Notes: generated by a model not told the origin, from the sequence alone. A stretch of DNA of 7,276 nt from Alphaproteobacteria bacterium (GCA_028869975.1 JAGWQR010000031.1:1-7276), one strand, 5' to 3'; shown: positions 1 through 6,665, counted from the stretch's first letter. Program-made: numbers and translations.

Positions 1-587
1 ATATTCTTTTCGATCGCGACACGGCCAACATAAAGCTGAACGGGACGCTCCAGCGAAGTCATAGCCGGATGCATCGGCTTGTCCGGCCCAAACCGCTTGA
101 GATCAACGCCGCGTGACCAGCGATGCGTTTGCTGTATGCCATGTGCTTTAAGTTCGTCTTCAAGGCCCTGCGTTGCGACAAGCACGCGATTGGATGGAGC
201 ATGAAACCGGTTCAGGATTGGCCAGATAAGATCAGGAGACAACCCTGTACGCACGGCGATATATTCGGGGAAGCGGGTATGGAAACTGGAGTTAAACCCC
301 TTCTTTTTGCGTACGCACCAATTGCGCGCCGCCCAGCCGAGTGGCCCCTCAGTGGCTATATGGACAGCATCGGGGCCAAAGTCGCGCAACATTGTGGCCA
401 ATGTCCAGGGGGCAACGACCAGCTTGATCTCCGGATAACCCGGGCAAGGGACTGTAGTGAACCGATCGGGGCTGATGATCTCCAGTGTATGCCCATCGGC
501 GCGCAACATCGTCACAATCTGCTGCAAGGTGCGCACCACGCCATTGACTTGCGGCGTCCAGGCGTCTGTCACTAGGGCAATGCGCAT
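1..587 (-). CDS. GT4-family glycosyltransferase, N-terminal part (cut by window edge)
   Basis: The frame is open from an ATG at 587 to the left edge, giving 195 residues without a stop; the C-terminal half lies outside the window. The protein begins MRIALVTDAW and has the donor-loop-like segment PQVNGVVRT (residues 12-20), HIATEGPLG (76-84), HTRFPEY (103-109), and ends in YVGRVAIEKN (186-195). This is the N-terminal Rossmann half and the start of the second half of a GT-B fold enzyme, as in GT4 mannosyl- or glucosyltransferases that act at the cytoplasmic face of the membrane on lipids or polysaccharides. Donor and acceptor cannot be read from this half. An in-frame TAG five codons upstream of the ATG makes this start secure, although the Shine-Dalgarno sequence is weak. 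It follows pnp by 62 bases on the same strand with no clear terminator between, so read-through is possible. Confidence 0.85.
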   Translation of the reverse strand, partial: MRIALVTDAWTPQVNGVVRTLQQIVTMLRADGHTLEIISPDRFTTVPCPGYPEIKLVVAPWTLATMLRDFGPDAVHIATEGPLGWAARNWCVRKKKGFNSSFHTRFPEYIAVRTGLSPDLIWPILNRFHAPSNRVLVATQGLEDELKAHGIQQTHRWSRGVDLKRFGPDKPMHPAMTSLERPVQLYVGRVAIEKN

Positions 588-649
588 GGCGCGTCACTCT
601 AGCGCCGGTTTATACCCGCGCAAGAGTAGACGCATTGCCAAGCATGATT

Positions 650-2977
650 TTAGCTTTCGTCGTTCATGAATGCGGGGTTGAAAGCGGGTGTCGGGCCATC
701 ATCATCGCCGCCCGAGCGCTCACGGCGCCCTTCGTTTCTGGGGCCACGATCACCCCGGTCACGGTTGCCGCCATCACGACGCGGACCCCGGTCACGATCA
801 CGGCCGCCACGATCCCCGCGCGGGCCGCGATCCGAGCGCGGTTCACGCGGCTCTCGTGCCGGACGGGTATCTTCCAGCTCGGCACCGGTGTCCTGATCGA
901 CGACGCGCATCGACAGGCGCACTTTGCCCCGGCCATCGATCTCGACGACCTTGACCTTGACCTCCTGCCCTTCCTTGAGCACATCGCCAACCTTCTCGAC
1001 CCGCTCGTTGCGGATTTCGGAAACATGGACGAGACCATCGCGCCCGCCCATGAAGTTCACGAACGCGCCAAAATCAACCAGCGTGACGACCTTACCATCA
1101 TAGATTTTGCCCACTTCCGGTTCTTCGACAATGCCGAGAATCCAGTTTTTCGCGGCTTCGATCTGGCTGAGGTCAGACGAGGAAATCTTGATGATGCCCT
1201 CGTCGTCAATATCCACCTTCGCGCCGGTGGTCGCGACAATCTCGCGAATCACCTTGCCGCCGGTACCGATGACGTCACGAATTTTGGATTTGTCGATGTT
1301 GATCGTTTCGATGCGCGGCGCATGGGCGGAGAGTTCGGTGCGGGTTTCGCCCAGCGCCTTGTTCATTTCACCCAGAATGTGCGCGCGGCCGTCCTGGGCC
1401 TGGTTGAGCGCCTTCTCAAAGATTTCCTTGGTGATGCCCGCGACCTTGATGTCCATCTGCATCGTGGTGATGCCTTCAGACGTGCCACCCACCTTGAAAT
1501 CCATGTCGCCGAGATGATCTTCGTCACCGAGAATGTCAGAGAGGATGGTGAAATCCTTGCCCTCAAGGATCAGCCCCATCGCGATGCCGCTGACAGGGCG
1601 CTTGATCGGCACACCAGCGTCCATCAGGGCGAGCGAACCGCCGCACACCGTTGCCATCGATGACGACCCGTTCGATTCGGTGATGTCGCTGGTCAGGCGG
1701 ATCGTGTAGGGGAACTCTTCCTTGGTGGGGAGCACGGGGTGGAGCGCGCGCCAGGCGAGCTTGCCATGCCCGATTTCACGCCGGCCCGGCGCGCCGAAGC
1801 GGCCAACCTCACCGACCGAATAGGGCGGAAAGTTATAATGCAACATGAAGCTCTCATAATGCACGCCGTTGAGGCCATCGATCATCTGCTCGGCGTCCTT
1901 GGTGCCGAGCGTGCAGGTGGCGATCGTCTGCGTCTCGCCGCGCGTGAACAGCGCCGAGCCGTGCGTGCGCGGCAGGAAGTGCGTTTCAGCCAGAATCGGA
2001 CGGATTTGCGTGGTCGAGCGGCCATCGATGCGCTTGCCGGTCTTGATAATCCCGGTGCGGACAATCTCGGCCTCAAGCTTCTTGATGAGCTTGATCCCGG
2101 CCATCACCTCCTGCGGGGACAGGCCGTCTTCCGTGAACATCGTCTTGGCCTTGTCGCGGGCGGCGTTGAGCGCATCGGCGCGCTCGGATTTGACCGTGAG
2201 CGTATAGGCATGGGCGATGTCATCCCCAATCAGCCCCTTGAGTTTGGTTTTGAGATCGCCAAGATCGTCCTGCTTGGCCATTTCCCACGGCTCTTTTGCG
2301 GCCTGTTCGGCGAGCTTGATAATCGCTTTCACGACATCGCGGCAGGCATCATGCGCGAATATGACCGCGCCGAGCATGACGTCTTCCGAAAGCTCTTTCG
2401 CTTCCGACTCAACCATCATCACCGCATCGTGCGTGGCGGCAACAACCAGATCAAGTTCGCCTTCCGCCACTTCAGCGTCAGACGGGTTGAGGCTGTAAGT
2501 CCCATCCTTGTACCCGACGCGCGCCGCGCCGATCGGGCCCATGAACGGCACGCCTGAAATGGTGAGCGCAGCCGAAGCGGCGACCATTGCGACGATATCC
2601 GGCTCATTTTCGCCATCATAGCTGAGCACCTGCGCGATGCAGTTGATCTCGTTGTAAAAGCCTTCGGGGAAGAGCGGGCGCACCGGCCGGTCGATCAGCC
2701 GCGAGATCAGCGTCTCGCGTTCGGTCGCGCCGCGCTCGCGCTTGAAAAAGCCGCCAGGAATGCGTCCGGCGGCGGCATATTTTTCCTGATAATGGACGGT
2801 GAGCGGGAAGAAATCCTGCCCCTCTTTCACCGATTTGGCCGCTGTGACCGCGCACAGCACCACGGTTTCGCCGAGGGTCGCGATCACCGCGCCGTCGGCC
2901 TGACGGGCAACCTTGCCCGTTTCGAGGGTTAAGGTTTTGCCGCCCCACTCGATGGTTACTTTTTTCTCGTTAAACAT
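650..2977 (-). CDS. pnp: Polynucleotide phosphorylase (PNPase)
   Basis: A 775-residue phosphorolytic 3'-5' exoribonuclease that degrades RNA to nucleoside diphosphates and is often part of the RNA degradosome. Domain order is as expected: first RNase PH domain (about 12-145, with FFPLTVHYQEKYAAAGRIPG), an all-alpha linker, second RNase PH domain (about 320-510, with FTRGETQTIATCTLGT and SDILGDEDHLGDMDFK), a KH domain with GTGG at 571-574, and an S1 domain (about 623-692). D487, D493 and K495 match the E. coli catalytic metal-site residues D486, D492 and K494. The S1 domain is followed by about 75 extra residues rich in Arg, Asp and Gly, so the protein is longer than the 711-residue E. coli enzyme. 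ATG at 2977 is chosen because AGGA (complement of 2984-2987) lies 6 bases upstream; an in-frame GTG at 2998 would put that site inside the gene. It is the last gene of truB-rpsO-pnp. Confidence 0.98.
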   Translation of the reverse strand: MFNEKKVTIEWGGKTLTLETGKVARQADGAVIATLGETVVLCAVTAAKSVKEGQDFFPLTVHYQEKYAAAGRIPGGFFKRERGATERETLISRLIDRPVRPLFPEGFYNEINCIAQVLSYDGENEPDIVAMVAASAALTISGVPFMGPIGAARVGYKDGTYSLNPSDAEVAEGELDLVVAATHDAVMMVESEAKELSEDVMLGAVIFAHDACRDVVKAIIKLAEQAAKEPWEMAKQDDLGDLKTKLKGLIGDDIAHAYTLTVKSERADALNAARDKAKTMFTEDGLSPQEVMAGIKLIKKLEAEIVRTGIIKTGKRIDGRSTTQIRPILAETHFLPRTHGSALFTRGETQTIATCTLGTKDAEQMIDGLNGVHYESFMLHYNFPPYSVGEVGRFGAPGRREIGHGKLAWRALHPVLPTKEEFPYTIRLTSDITESNGSSSMATVCGGSLALMDAGVPIKRPVSGIAMGLILEGKDFTILSDILGDEDHLGDMDFKVGGTSEGITTMQMDIKVAGITKEIFEKALNQAQDGRAHILGEMNKALGETRTELSAHAPRIETINIDKSKIRDVIGTGGKVIREIVATTGAKVDIDDEGIIKISSSDLSQIEAAKNWILGIVEEPEVGKIYDGKVVTLVDFGAFVNFMGGRDGLVHVSEIRNERVEKVGDVLKEGQEVKVKVVEIDGRGKVRLSMRVVDQDTGAELEDTRPAREPREPRSDRGPRGDRGGRDRDRGPRRDGGNRDRGDRGPRNEGRRERSGGDDDGPTPAFNPAFMNDES

Positions 2978-2983
2978 ATATTT

Positions 2984-2987
2984 TCCT
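2984..2987 (-). promoter_or_regulatory. Ribosome binding site of pnp
   Basis: On the minus strand this reads AGGA, with 6 bases to the ATG at 2977. It fixes the start at MFNEKKVTIEW and argues against the in-frame GTG 21 bases further upstream. The third hairpin of the rpsO-pnp gap ends only four bases before it, so structure there could affect access by ribosomes. Confidence 0.7.
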
Positions 2988-2991
2988 AACA

Positions 2992-3016
2992 CCCGCACCG
3001 CCCTATGCGCTGCGGG
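2992..3016 (-). promoter_or_regulatory. Inverted repeat just upstream of the pnp ribosome binding site
   Basis: CCCGCA (2992-2997) and TGCGGG (3011-3016) are perfect complements separated by 13 bases. In the transcript this would be a 6-bp stem ending four bases before the pnp Shine-Dalgarno sequence. It is the weakest of the three inverted repeats in the gap. A role in translation control or RNA processing is inferred from position only. Confidence 0.3.
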
Positions 3017-3026
3017 GCCTCTTGGT

Positions 3027-3045
3027 GATGGGCATCCGGCCCATC
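3027..3045 (-). promoter_or_regulatory. Inverted repeat in the rpsO-pnp gap (7-bp stem, 5-base loop)
   Basis: GATGGGC (3027-3033) and GCCCATC (3039-3045) form a perfect 7-bp stem around a 5-base loop. It sits in the middle of the 126-base gap between rpsO and pnp. No run of U follows on the minus-strand transcript, so it does not look like an intrinsic terminator. A processing or stabilising hairpin is more likely. Confidence 0.45.
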
Positions 3046-3053
3046 GGTCGGTT

Positions 3054-3085
3054 CGGGGCGCTAATCTTGCCCCTCAAGCGCCCCG
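3054..3085 (-). promoter_or_regulatory. Strong inverted repeat after rpsO (9-bp GC-rich stem)
   Basis: CGGGGCGCT (3054-3062) and AGCGCCCCG (3077-3085) are perfect complements with a 14-base loop. The repeat begins 18 bases past the rpsO stop codon. The stem is stable enough to protect the 3' end of rpsO mRNA or to be an attenuator, but no T-run follows on either strand. It corresponds in position to the rpsO attenuator and RNase III-cut pnp leader known in E. coli. Sequence homology to those elements is not claimed. Confidence 0.5.
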
Positions 3086-3103
3086 CCGAAGTGCGGGGAA
3101 ACT

Positions 3104-3373
3104 CTATTTGCGCAGACCGAGCTTGCCGATCAGCGCAGCATAACGGCCTGTGTCAATCTTCTTGAGATAGGCGAGCAGCGAGCGGCGATTGTTCACCAGC
3201 ATCAGCAGCCCACGGCGCGAATGATTGTCCTTGGCGTGCGTTTTGAAGTGCTCGGTCAGGTTGACAATGCGTTCGGTCAGAATGGCAATCTGCACTTCCG
3301 GAGAGCCGGTGTCGCCAGCATGGCGGGCATGTTCTTTAATCAGCGCTTCCTTGCGCGTGGCCGTAATCGTCAT
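3104..3373 (-). CDS. rpsO: 30S ribosomal protein S15
   Basis: An 89-residue protein, the usual length of bacterial S15, which binds 16S rRNA in the central domain early in assembly of the 30S platform. The family signature is intact: DTGSPEVQIA (21-30), H42, and the block KDNHSRRGLL (48-57) that contacts rRNA, followed by LLAYLKKIDTGRYAALI and the basic end GLRK. The start is the ATG at 3373, preceded by GGAGA with 6 bases between. It lies 21 bases after the truB stop and 126 bases before pnp, so it is almost certainly co-transcribed with both. S15 represses its own translation in several bacteria through unrelated mRNA structures. With a 21-base leader, any such structure here would have to include the 3' end of truB. 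Confidence 0.98.
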   Translation of the reverse strand: MTITATRKEALIKEHARHAGDTGSPEVQIAILTERIVNLTEHFKTHAKDNHSRRGLLMLVNNRRSLLAYLKKIDTGRYAALIGKLGLRK

Positions 3374-3376
3374 CGC

Positions 3377-3389
3377 ATGTCTCCGACAT
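3377..3389 (-). promoter_or_regulatory. Small hairpin holding the rpsO Shine-Dalgarno sequence
   Basis: The 21-base truB-rpsO spacer contains ATGTC and GACAT in inverted orientation around a 3-base loop (3377-3381 and 3385-3389). The GGAGA of the rpsO ribosome binding site (complement of 3380-3384) lies across the loop and one side of the stem. The structure could hide the site, but a 5-bp stem is weak and may be chance. Confidence 0.25.
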
Positions 3390-3394
3390 CGGGG

Positions 3395-4276
3395 TTAAAG
3401 ATTGAAGCCCCGTTCCACCCGGATTTCTCCGTGCGATGCCATGACCAGCGCGGTTGGAACGTCGTCCAGTTGCGCGAAGTTCAGGCCATCGGGGGCTTCG
3501 ATCCCGGCAAGCACCTTACCCTGTTTGAGCGCGGTTGCTTGTTCGGGGGTCAGGGCCAGTACCGGGATGTCGGCCAGTGCGGTCCTGAGCGGCAGAATAT
3601 GTTCCGCCAGCGCGCCCCGCTTAGCAGCTTCTTCGAGAAAGTCCAGCAAAATAGTTTGGTTTAACGAAAACGGGCCAGCTTTGATGCGCCGGAGTATCGT
3701 CACATGCCCGACCGTGCCGAGCGCATGGGCAATGTCACGCGCCAGCGATCGGATGTAGGTACCCTTGGAAACGGTGGTGGAAAGGGTGAGCGTGTCGGGT
3801 GTGGTTTCAATGATGGTCAGCGCCTTAATCTCCACTGCCCGTTCCGCCAGCACCACATCCCCGCCAGCGCGGGCCAGATCATAAGCGCGCTTACCCTCTA
3901 CCTTGAGCGCGGAAAAGGCAGGCGGGCGCTGGCGGATCGGGCCGGTGAAGCGCGGGAGAACGTCCTCTATTTCTACCCATCCCGGGCGCACATCGCTGCT
4001 CGCTACCACCTTGCCTTCCGCATCCAGCGTATCGGTTTCCACCCCGAACTGGATCGTAAACTCATATACCTTGTCCGCGTCGAGCATCCGGCCGGCAAGT
4101 TTGGTCGCCTCACCCACGGCAATAGGCAGCATACCGGTAGCAAGCGGATCGAGCGTGCCGCCATGCCCGACCTTGATTTTGCCATATCCCGCCTGCAGCA
4201 GGATGCGCTTGACCGCACTCACCGCCGTAGTCGAGCCCATGCCATAAGGCTTGTCGAGGATGATCCAGCCATGCAT
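3395..4276 (-). CDS. truB: tRNA pseudouridine-55 synthase TruB
   Basis: A 293-residue cytoplasmic enzyme that converts U55 of the tRNA T-loop to pseudouridine and also helps tRNA folding. It opens with the family hallmark MHGWIILDKPYGMGST, then KVGHGGTLDPLATGMLPIAVG, in which D43 is the catalytic aspartate (E. coli D48). Y71 and R176 (in KGTYIRSLARD) match E. coli Y76 and R181 at the same offset. RQRPPAFSALKVEGKRAYDLAR (115-136) is the other conserved block. ATG at 4276 is chosen because conserved family members start at this MHGW; an in-frame GTG at 4300 would add eight residues and has no Shine-Dalgarno sequence. A purine-rich AAAGAGG lies about 13 bases upstream of the ATG. It is the first gene of truB-rpsO-pnp; rbfA and infB, often next to truB, are not adjacent here. 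Confidence 0.97.
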   Translation of the reverse strand: MHGWIILDKPYGMGSTTAVSAVKRILLQAGYGKIKVGHGGTLDPLATGMLPIAVGEATKLAGRMLDADKVYEFTIQFGVETDTLDAEGKVVASSDVRPGWVEIEDVLPRFTGPIRQRPPAFSALKVEGKRAYDLARAGGDVVLAERAVEIKALTIIETTPDTLTLSTTVSKGTYIRSLARDIAHALGTVGHVTILRRIKAGPFSLNQTILLDFLEEAAKRGALAEHILPLRTALADIPVLALTPEQATALKQGKVLAGIEAPDGLNFAQLDDVPTALVMASHGEIRVERGFNL

Positions 4277-4293
4277 GGCGCGCGCATAGCCTC

Positions 4294-4311
4294 TTTGCAC
4301 GCCCGCGCAAA
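4294..4311. promoter_or_regulatory. Imperfect dyad in the truB / chorismate mutase divergent region
   Basis: TTTGC (4294-4298) and GCAAA (4307-4311) form a symmetrical element within the 53-base gap between the truB and chorismate mutase starts. Both promoters must be packed into this gap or reach into the opposing gene. I could not identify convincing -35/-10 boxes for either direction. An operator role is a guess from position and symmetry. Confidence 0.2.
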
Positions 4312-4329
4312 TGCGTTAGGCGCACGTGC

Positions 4330-4611
4330 ATGGCCACGCCCGAGATTCTCGCCGCCTATCGTGATTCGATCGACAATATCGATGCCGCGCTGGTGCATCT
4401 GCTCGCCGAGCGCTTCAAGGTCACGCAGGCGGTGGGTCGTTACAAGGCGGGGAGCGGCCTGCCTCCTTCCGATCCCGCGCGCGAGGAGCGGCAGATCGCG
4501 CGGTTGCGTGCCAAGGCACTCGAAGCCAAGCTCGACCCCGATTTCACAGAGAAATTCCTGCGTTTCATCATTGACGAGGTCATCCGCCACCATGAAGGGA
4601 TGCGCAGGTAA
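4330..4611 (+). CDS. Monofunctional chorismate mutase, AroQ class
   Basis: A 93-residue all-helical protein of the AroQ fold, which rearranges chorismate to prephenate at the branch to phenylalanine and tyrosine. The active-site residues of the E. coli P-protein mutase domain fall at identical positions: R11 (in YRDSIDNID), R28 (LLAERF), K39, D48, R51 and E52 (DPAREERQ). Position 88, Gln in E. coli, is His here (VIRHHEG at 84-90) when aligned without gaps. There is no fused prephenate dehydratase or DAHP synthase domain and no signal peptide, so it is a cytoplasmic stand-alone enzyme. The start ATG at 4330 is preceded by TTAGG at about 9 bases, a modest ribosome binding site. It is divergent from truB and ends 4 bases from the convergent histidine kinase gene. 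Confidence 0.93.
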   Translation: MATPEILAAYRDSIDNIDAALVHLLAERFKVTQAVGRYKAGSGLPPSDPAREERQIARLRAKALEAKLDPDFTEKFLRFIIDEVIRHHEGMRR

Positions 4612-4615
4612 GGCT

Positions 4616-5992
4616 TCATTCCGCCCTCGGCAAGCGCAGCCGCACCAGCAGCCCGCCCATATCATCACTTTCCTCCAGCGCAACCGATCCGCCATAAATT
4701 TCGGCAACGTCACGCACGATGGCGAGCCCAAGCCCCGTGCCGGGTTTGGACGTATCGAGCCGCGCGCCGCGATCAAAAATACGCTCGCGCTCGGCTGCCG
4801 GAATTCCAGCCCCGTCATCCTCAATCAGCAGATCAACCCATTCTCCGGCATTACACACTGTCACAAACGCGCTGCCACCACCATATTTTGCAGCATTTTC
4901 GATCAGGTTACCGAGCATTTCGTCCAGATCCTGCCGCTCCACCCGCACCGAAAGCGTTTTCTGGCCATCCCGGTCAATACGCACATCGGGATAGAGCAGG
5001 CCGACCGCGCGTTCGACCGATTCGAGCGCTGGCCAGACAGCGGTGCGGCTCTGGACGGCACTCCGTCTGCCCACGGCGCGCGCGCGCGCAAGGTGATGAT
5101 CGACCTGGCGGCGCATGGTTGCGGCTTCACGGATCACCATATCGGCAAGATTGGGGCTATTGGCCGTCGCCTCATTGACGATGACGGTGAGCGGGGTTTT
5201 GAGCGCATGTGCGAGATTGCCCGCATGGGTGCGTGCTTCTTCGGCCTGCTGCTCGTTATGCGCGAGCAGCTCATTGAGTTCATTGACCAGCGGAGCCACC
5301 TCGCGCGGCAGGCTGGACAGCGCGATCCGGCTGGCCTTGCCACTGCGCATGGCCGCGATGGCATCACGCAACTGGCGCAACGGCCACAGGCCATAAAGCG
5401 TTTGCAGCGTTGCCATCAGGATCAAGCCCAGCCCGAGCACCAGGAAGCTGACGATCAGAACCCTGCGCAGTTTGGCGATATTGCTATCCAGCTCTGCTGA
5501 GCTTTCCGCGACCTGAAACCGCCAATGTACCGGCGAGCCGGGCAGAATGATGTCGCGTTCGACCACCCGCAGATGTTCCGGCGCAAATTCATCGCTGTCA
5601 TAAAAATGCGCATGGCGATCATGGTGCGGCGGGCTGACATAAAGATGACGGTCCCACAGCGAGCGCGAGAGAAAGGGTTCGTATCCTGTCCCTGTAATCT
5701 GCCAGTAATGCCCTGAATAAGGCTCAAGAAACAACTGGTCGCCAAGCTGGCGGTCCAGCCGCACTTCACCATCTGGCCCGAGTTCGGCAGAGGCAATCAT
5801 GGCATTGAGGACATATTCGAGCTGTTGATCCTCATTGGTAACCAGTGCACTGCTGAGCACCTGCTCCAGTGCCAGCCCACCACCAACCAGCAGGACAATG
5901 ATCCAGAGCGCCGCAATCGTAATCATGCGGCGGGTGAGCGAACCCTCGGTCTGGCGTACTGGGCGCGGTGCGTCAGCCCGCGCGGTCGTCAA
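4616..5992 (-). CDS. Membrane sensor histidine kinase, PhoQ/FeuQ type
   Basis: A 458-residue inner-membrane kinase that would autophosphorylate and pass the phosphate to the regulator encoded just upstream. A first membrane segment (about 23-45) is followed by a periplasmic sensor domain (about 47-176), a second membrane segment (about 177-200) and a HAMP-like linker (201-250). The H-box is NLAHALKTPL with H262 as phosphoacceptor, the LKTPL form typical of PhoQ-like kinases. The ATPase domain has the N-box NLIENAAKY (N366), DDGAGIP (392-398), the F-box around FDRGARLD and the G2 box GTGLGLAIV (418-426). The sensor domain contains a His/Asp-rich stretch at 121-136. The start is uncertain: TTG at 5992 overlaps the regulator gene by 20 bases and keeps the conserved SLTRR before the first membrane segment, whereas ATG at 5926 would lose it. 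Neither has a strong Shine-Dalgarno sequence. Confidence 0.93.
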   Translation of the reverse strand: MTTARADAPRPVRQTEGSLTRRMITIAALWIIVLLVGGGLALEQVLSSALVTNEDQQLEYVLNAMIASAELGPDGEVRLDRQLGDQLFLEPYSGHYWQITGTGYEPFLSRSLWDRHLYVSPPHHDRHAHFYDSDEFAPEHLRVVERDIILPGSPVHWRFQVAESSAELDSNIAKLRRVLIVSFLVLGLGLILMATLQTLYGLWPLRQLRDAIAAMRSGKASRIALSSLPREVAPLVNELNELLAHNEQQAEEARTHAGNLAHALKTPLTVIVNEATANSPNLADMVIREAATMRRQVDHHLARARAVGRRSAVQSRTAVWPALESVERAVGLLYPDVRIDRDGQKTLSVRVERQDLDEMLGNLIENAAKYGGGSAFVTVCNAGEWVDLLIEDDGAGIPAAERERIFDRGARLDTSKPGTGLGLAIVRDVAEIYGGSVALEESDDMGGLLVRLRLPRAE

Positions 5993-6638
5993 GGCTGTAG
6001 CCCAGGCCGCGTATGGTGGTGATGACGTCCGGCCCCAGTTTTTTGCGGATACGCGTCACGAATACCTCAATCGTATTCGAATCGCGATCAAAATCCTGAT
6101 CGTAGATATGTTCGATCAGCTCGGTTCGGCTGACCACCTTGCCCTTGTGGTGGAGCAGGTAGGAGAGCAATTTATACTCCTGCGCAGTCATTTTGACCGG
6201 CTCGCCGGCCAGTGTTACCCGACCGGAGCGGGCATCGAGGCGGACATCACCGGCGATCAGTTCGGAGGAGGCATTGCCTGAAGCGCGTCGGATGAGCGCG
6301 CGCAGCCGGGCGATGAGTTCCTGGGTCTGGAATGGCTTGGCGAGATAGTCGTCAGCGCCGGAATCGAGCCCTGCCACCTTGTCCGACCAGCTATCGCGCG
6401 CGGTCAGTACCAGGACCGGCATTGTGCGGCCTTCCTTGCGCCACTTATTGAGGATGGTGAGCCCGTCCATGGTCGGCAGGCCGAGATCAAGGATTACCGC
6501 GTCATAACTCTCCGATGAACCCATATAATGGCCATTTTCACCATCATCTTCCAGATCAACAGCATAGCCATTGGCTTCCAGCGTAGCCTTGAGTTGCTTG
6601 CCCAGATTGGGTTCATCCTCGACAATCAGCACGCGCAT
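5973..6638 (-). CDS. OmpR-family response regulator, PhoP/FeuP type
   Basis: A 221-residue DNA-binding regulator partnered with the downstream kinase. The receiver domain (1-115) has the acidic pair E7/D8, phosphoacceptor D51 in ILDLGLPTMDG, T79 and K101 in GADDYLAKPF. The segment LTARDSWSDKV closely resembles enteric PhoP. The C-terminal winged helix (about 128-217) carries KMTAQEYKLLSYLLHHKGKV, then DRDSNTIEVFVTRIRKKLG as the recognition region and TTIRGLGYSL at the end. This wording is closest to the alphaproteobacterial FeuP group as I recall it, so neither phoP nor feuP is assigned firmly. The start ATG at 6638 has a strong Shine-Dalgarno sequence, GAGGAGA, 7 bases upstream. It lies 27 bases after the PepSY gene and overlaps the kinase start, so the three are probably one operon. 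Confidence 0.95.
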   Translation of the reverse strand: MRVLIVEDEPNLGKQLKATLEANGYAVDLEDDGENGHYMGSSESYDAVILDLGLPTMDGLTILNKWRKEGRTMPVLVLTARDSWSDKVAGLDSGADDYLAKPFQTQELIARLRALIRRASGNASSELIAGDVRLDARSGRVTLAGEPVKMTAQEYKLLSYLLHHKGKVVSRTELIEHIYDQDFDRDSNTIEVFVTRIRKKLGPDVITTIRGLGYSLDDRAG

Positions 6639-6645
6639 TCTATAG

Positions 6646-6652
6646 TCTCCTC
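6646..6652 (-). promoter_or_regulatory. Strong ribosome binding site of the response regulator
   Basis: On the minus strand this reads GAGGAGA with 7 bases to the ATG at 6638. It is the best Shine-Dalgarno sequence in the signalling operon. The PepSY and kinase genes have much poorer sites, so the regulator may be made in excess over the kinase. Confidence 0.7.
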
Positions 6653-6665
6653 ATTCCTGGCCGGA

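Noticed and set aside
123..575. Open frame of 150 codons on the plus strand at the left edge
   Set aside because: The minus strand here encodes a clear GT4 glycosyltransferase without a stop, so this is its antisense shadow.
588..649. Promoter or terminator between pnp and the glycosyltransferase
   Set aside because: A TATAAA and a TTGGCA are present on the minus strand but 21 bases apart, and the only stem (around GCGCGG/CCGGCGC) has a bulge and no T-run. Neither element is convincing.
635..1663. Open frame of 342 codons on the plus strand
   Set aside because: It is fully antisense to pnp, and its composition mirrors the PNPase codons. No domain is visible.
1739..2557. Open frame of 272 codons on the plus strand within pnp
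   Set aside because: It is antisense to the intact PNPase coding sequence and has no recognisable motif.
3054..3085. Intrinsic terminator between rpsO and pnp
   Set aside because: The stem is strong, but no T-run follows on either strand and the operon continues into pnp. It is kept only as an inverted repeat.
4268..4279. Perfect palindrome GCCATGCATGGC over the truB start
   Set aside because: It is largely a by-product of the conserved MHG codons ATG CAT GGC, so an operator cannot be argued from it.
4219..4824. Open frame of 201 codons on the minus strand across the chorismate mutase
   Set aside because: The plus-strand AroQ residues are fully conserved, and this frame has no domain of its own.
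5076..5089. (GC)7 dinucleotide tract inside the kinase gene, a possible slippage site
   Set aside because: It encodes LARARA after the H-box, which looks like normal family sequence. The frame is intact and the tract is short for phase variation.
3704..5500. Open frame of 598 codons on the plus strand
   Set aside because: It lies antisense to truB and the histidine kinase and across the chorismate mutase in another frame, all of which have clear family motifs. Its translation shows no recognisable domain; long antisense frames are common in GC-rich DNA.
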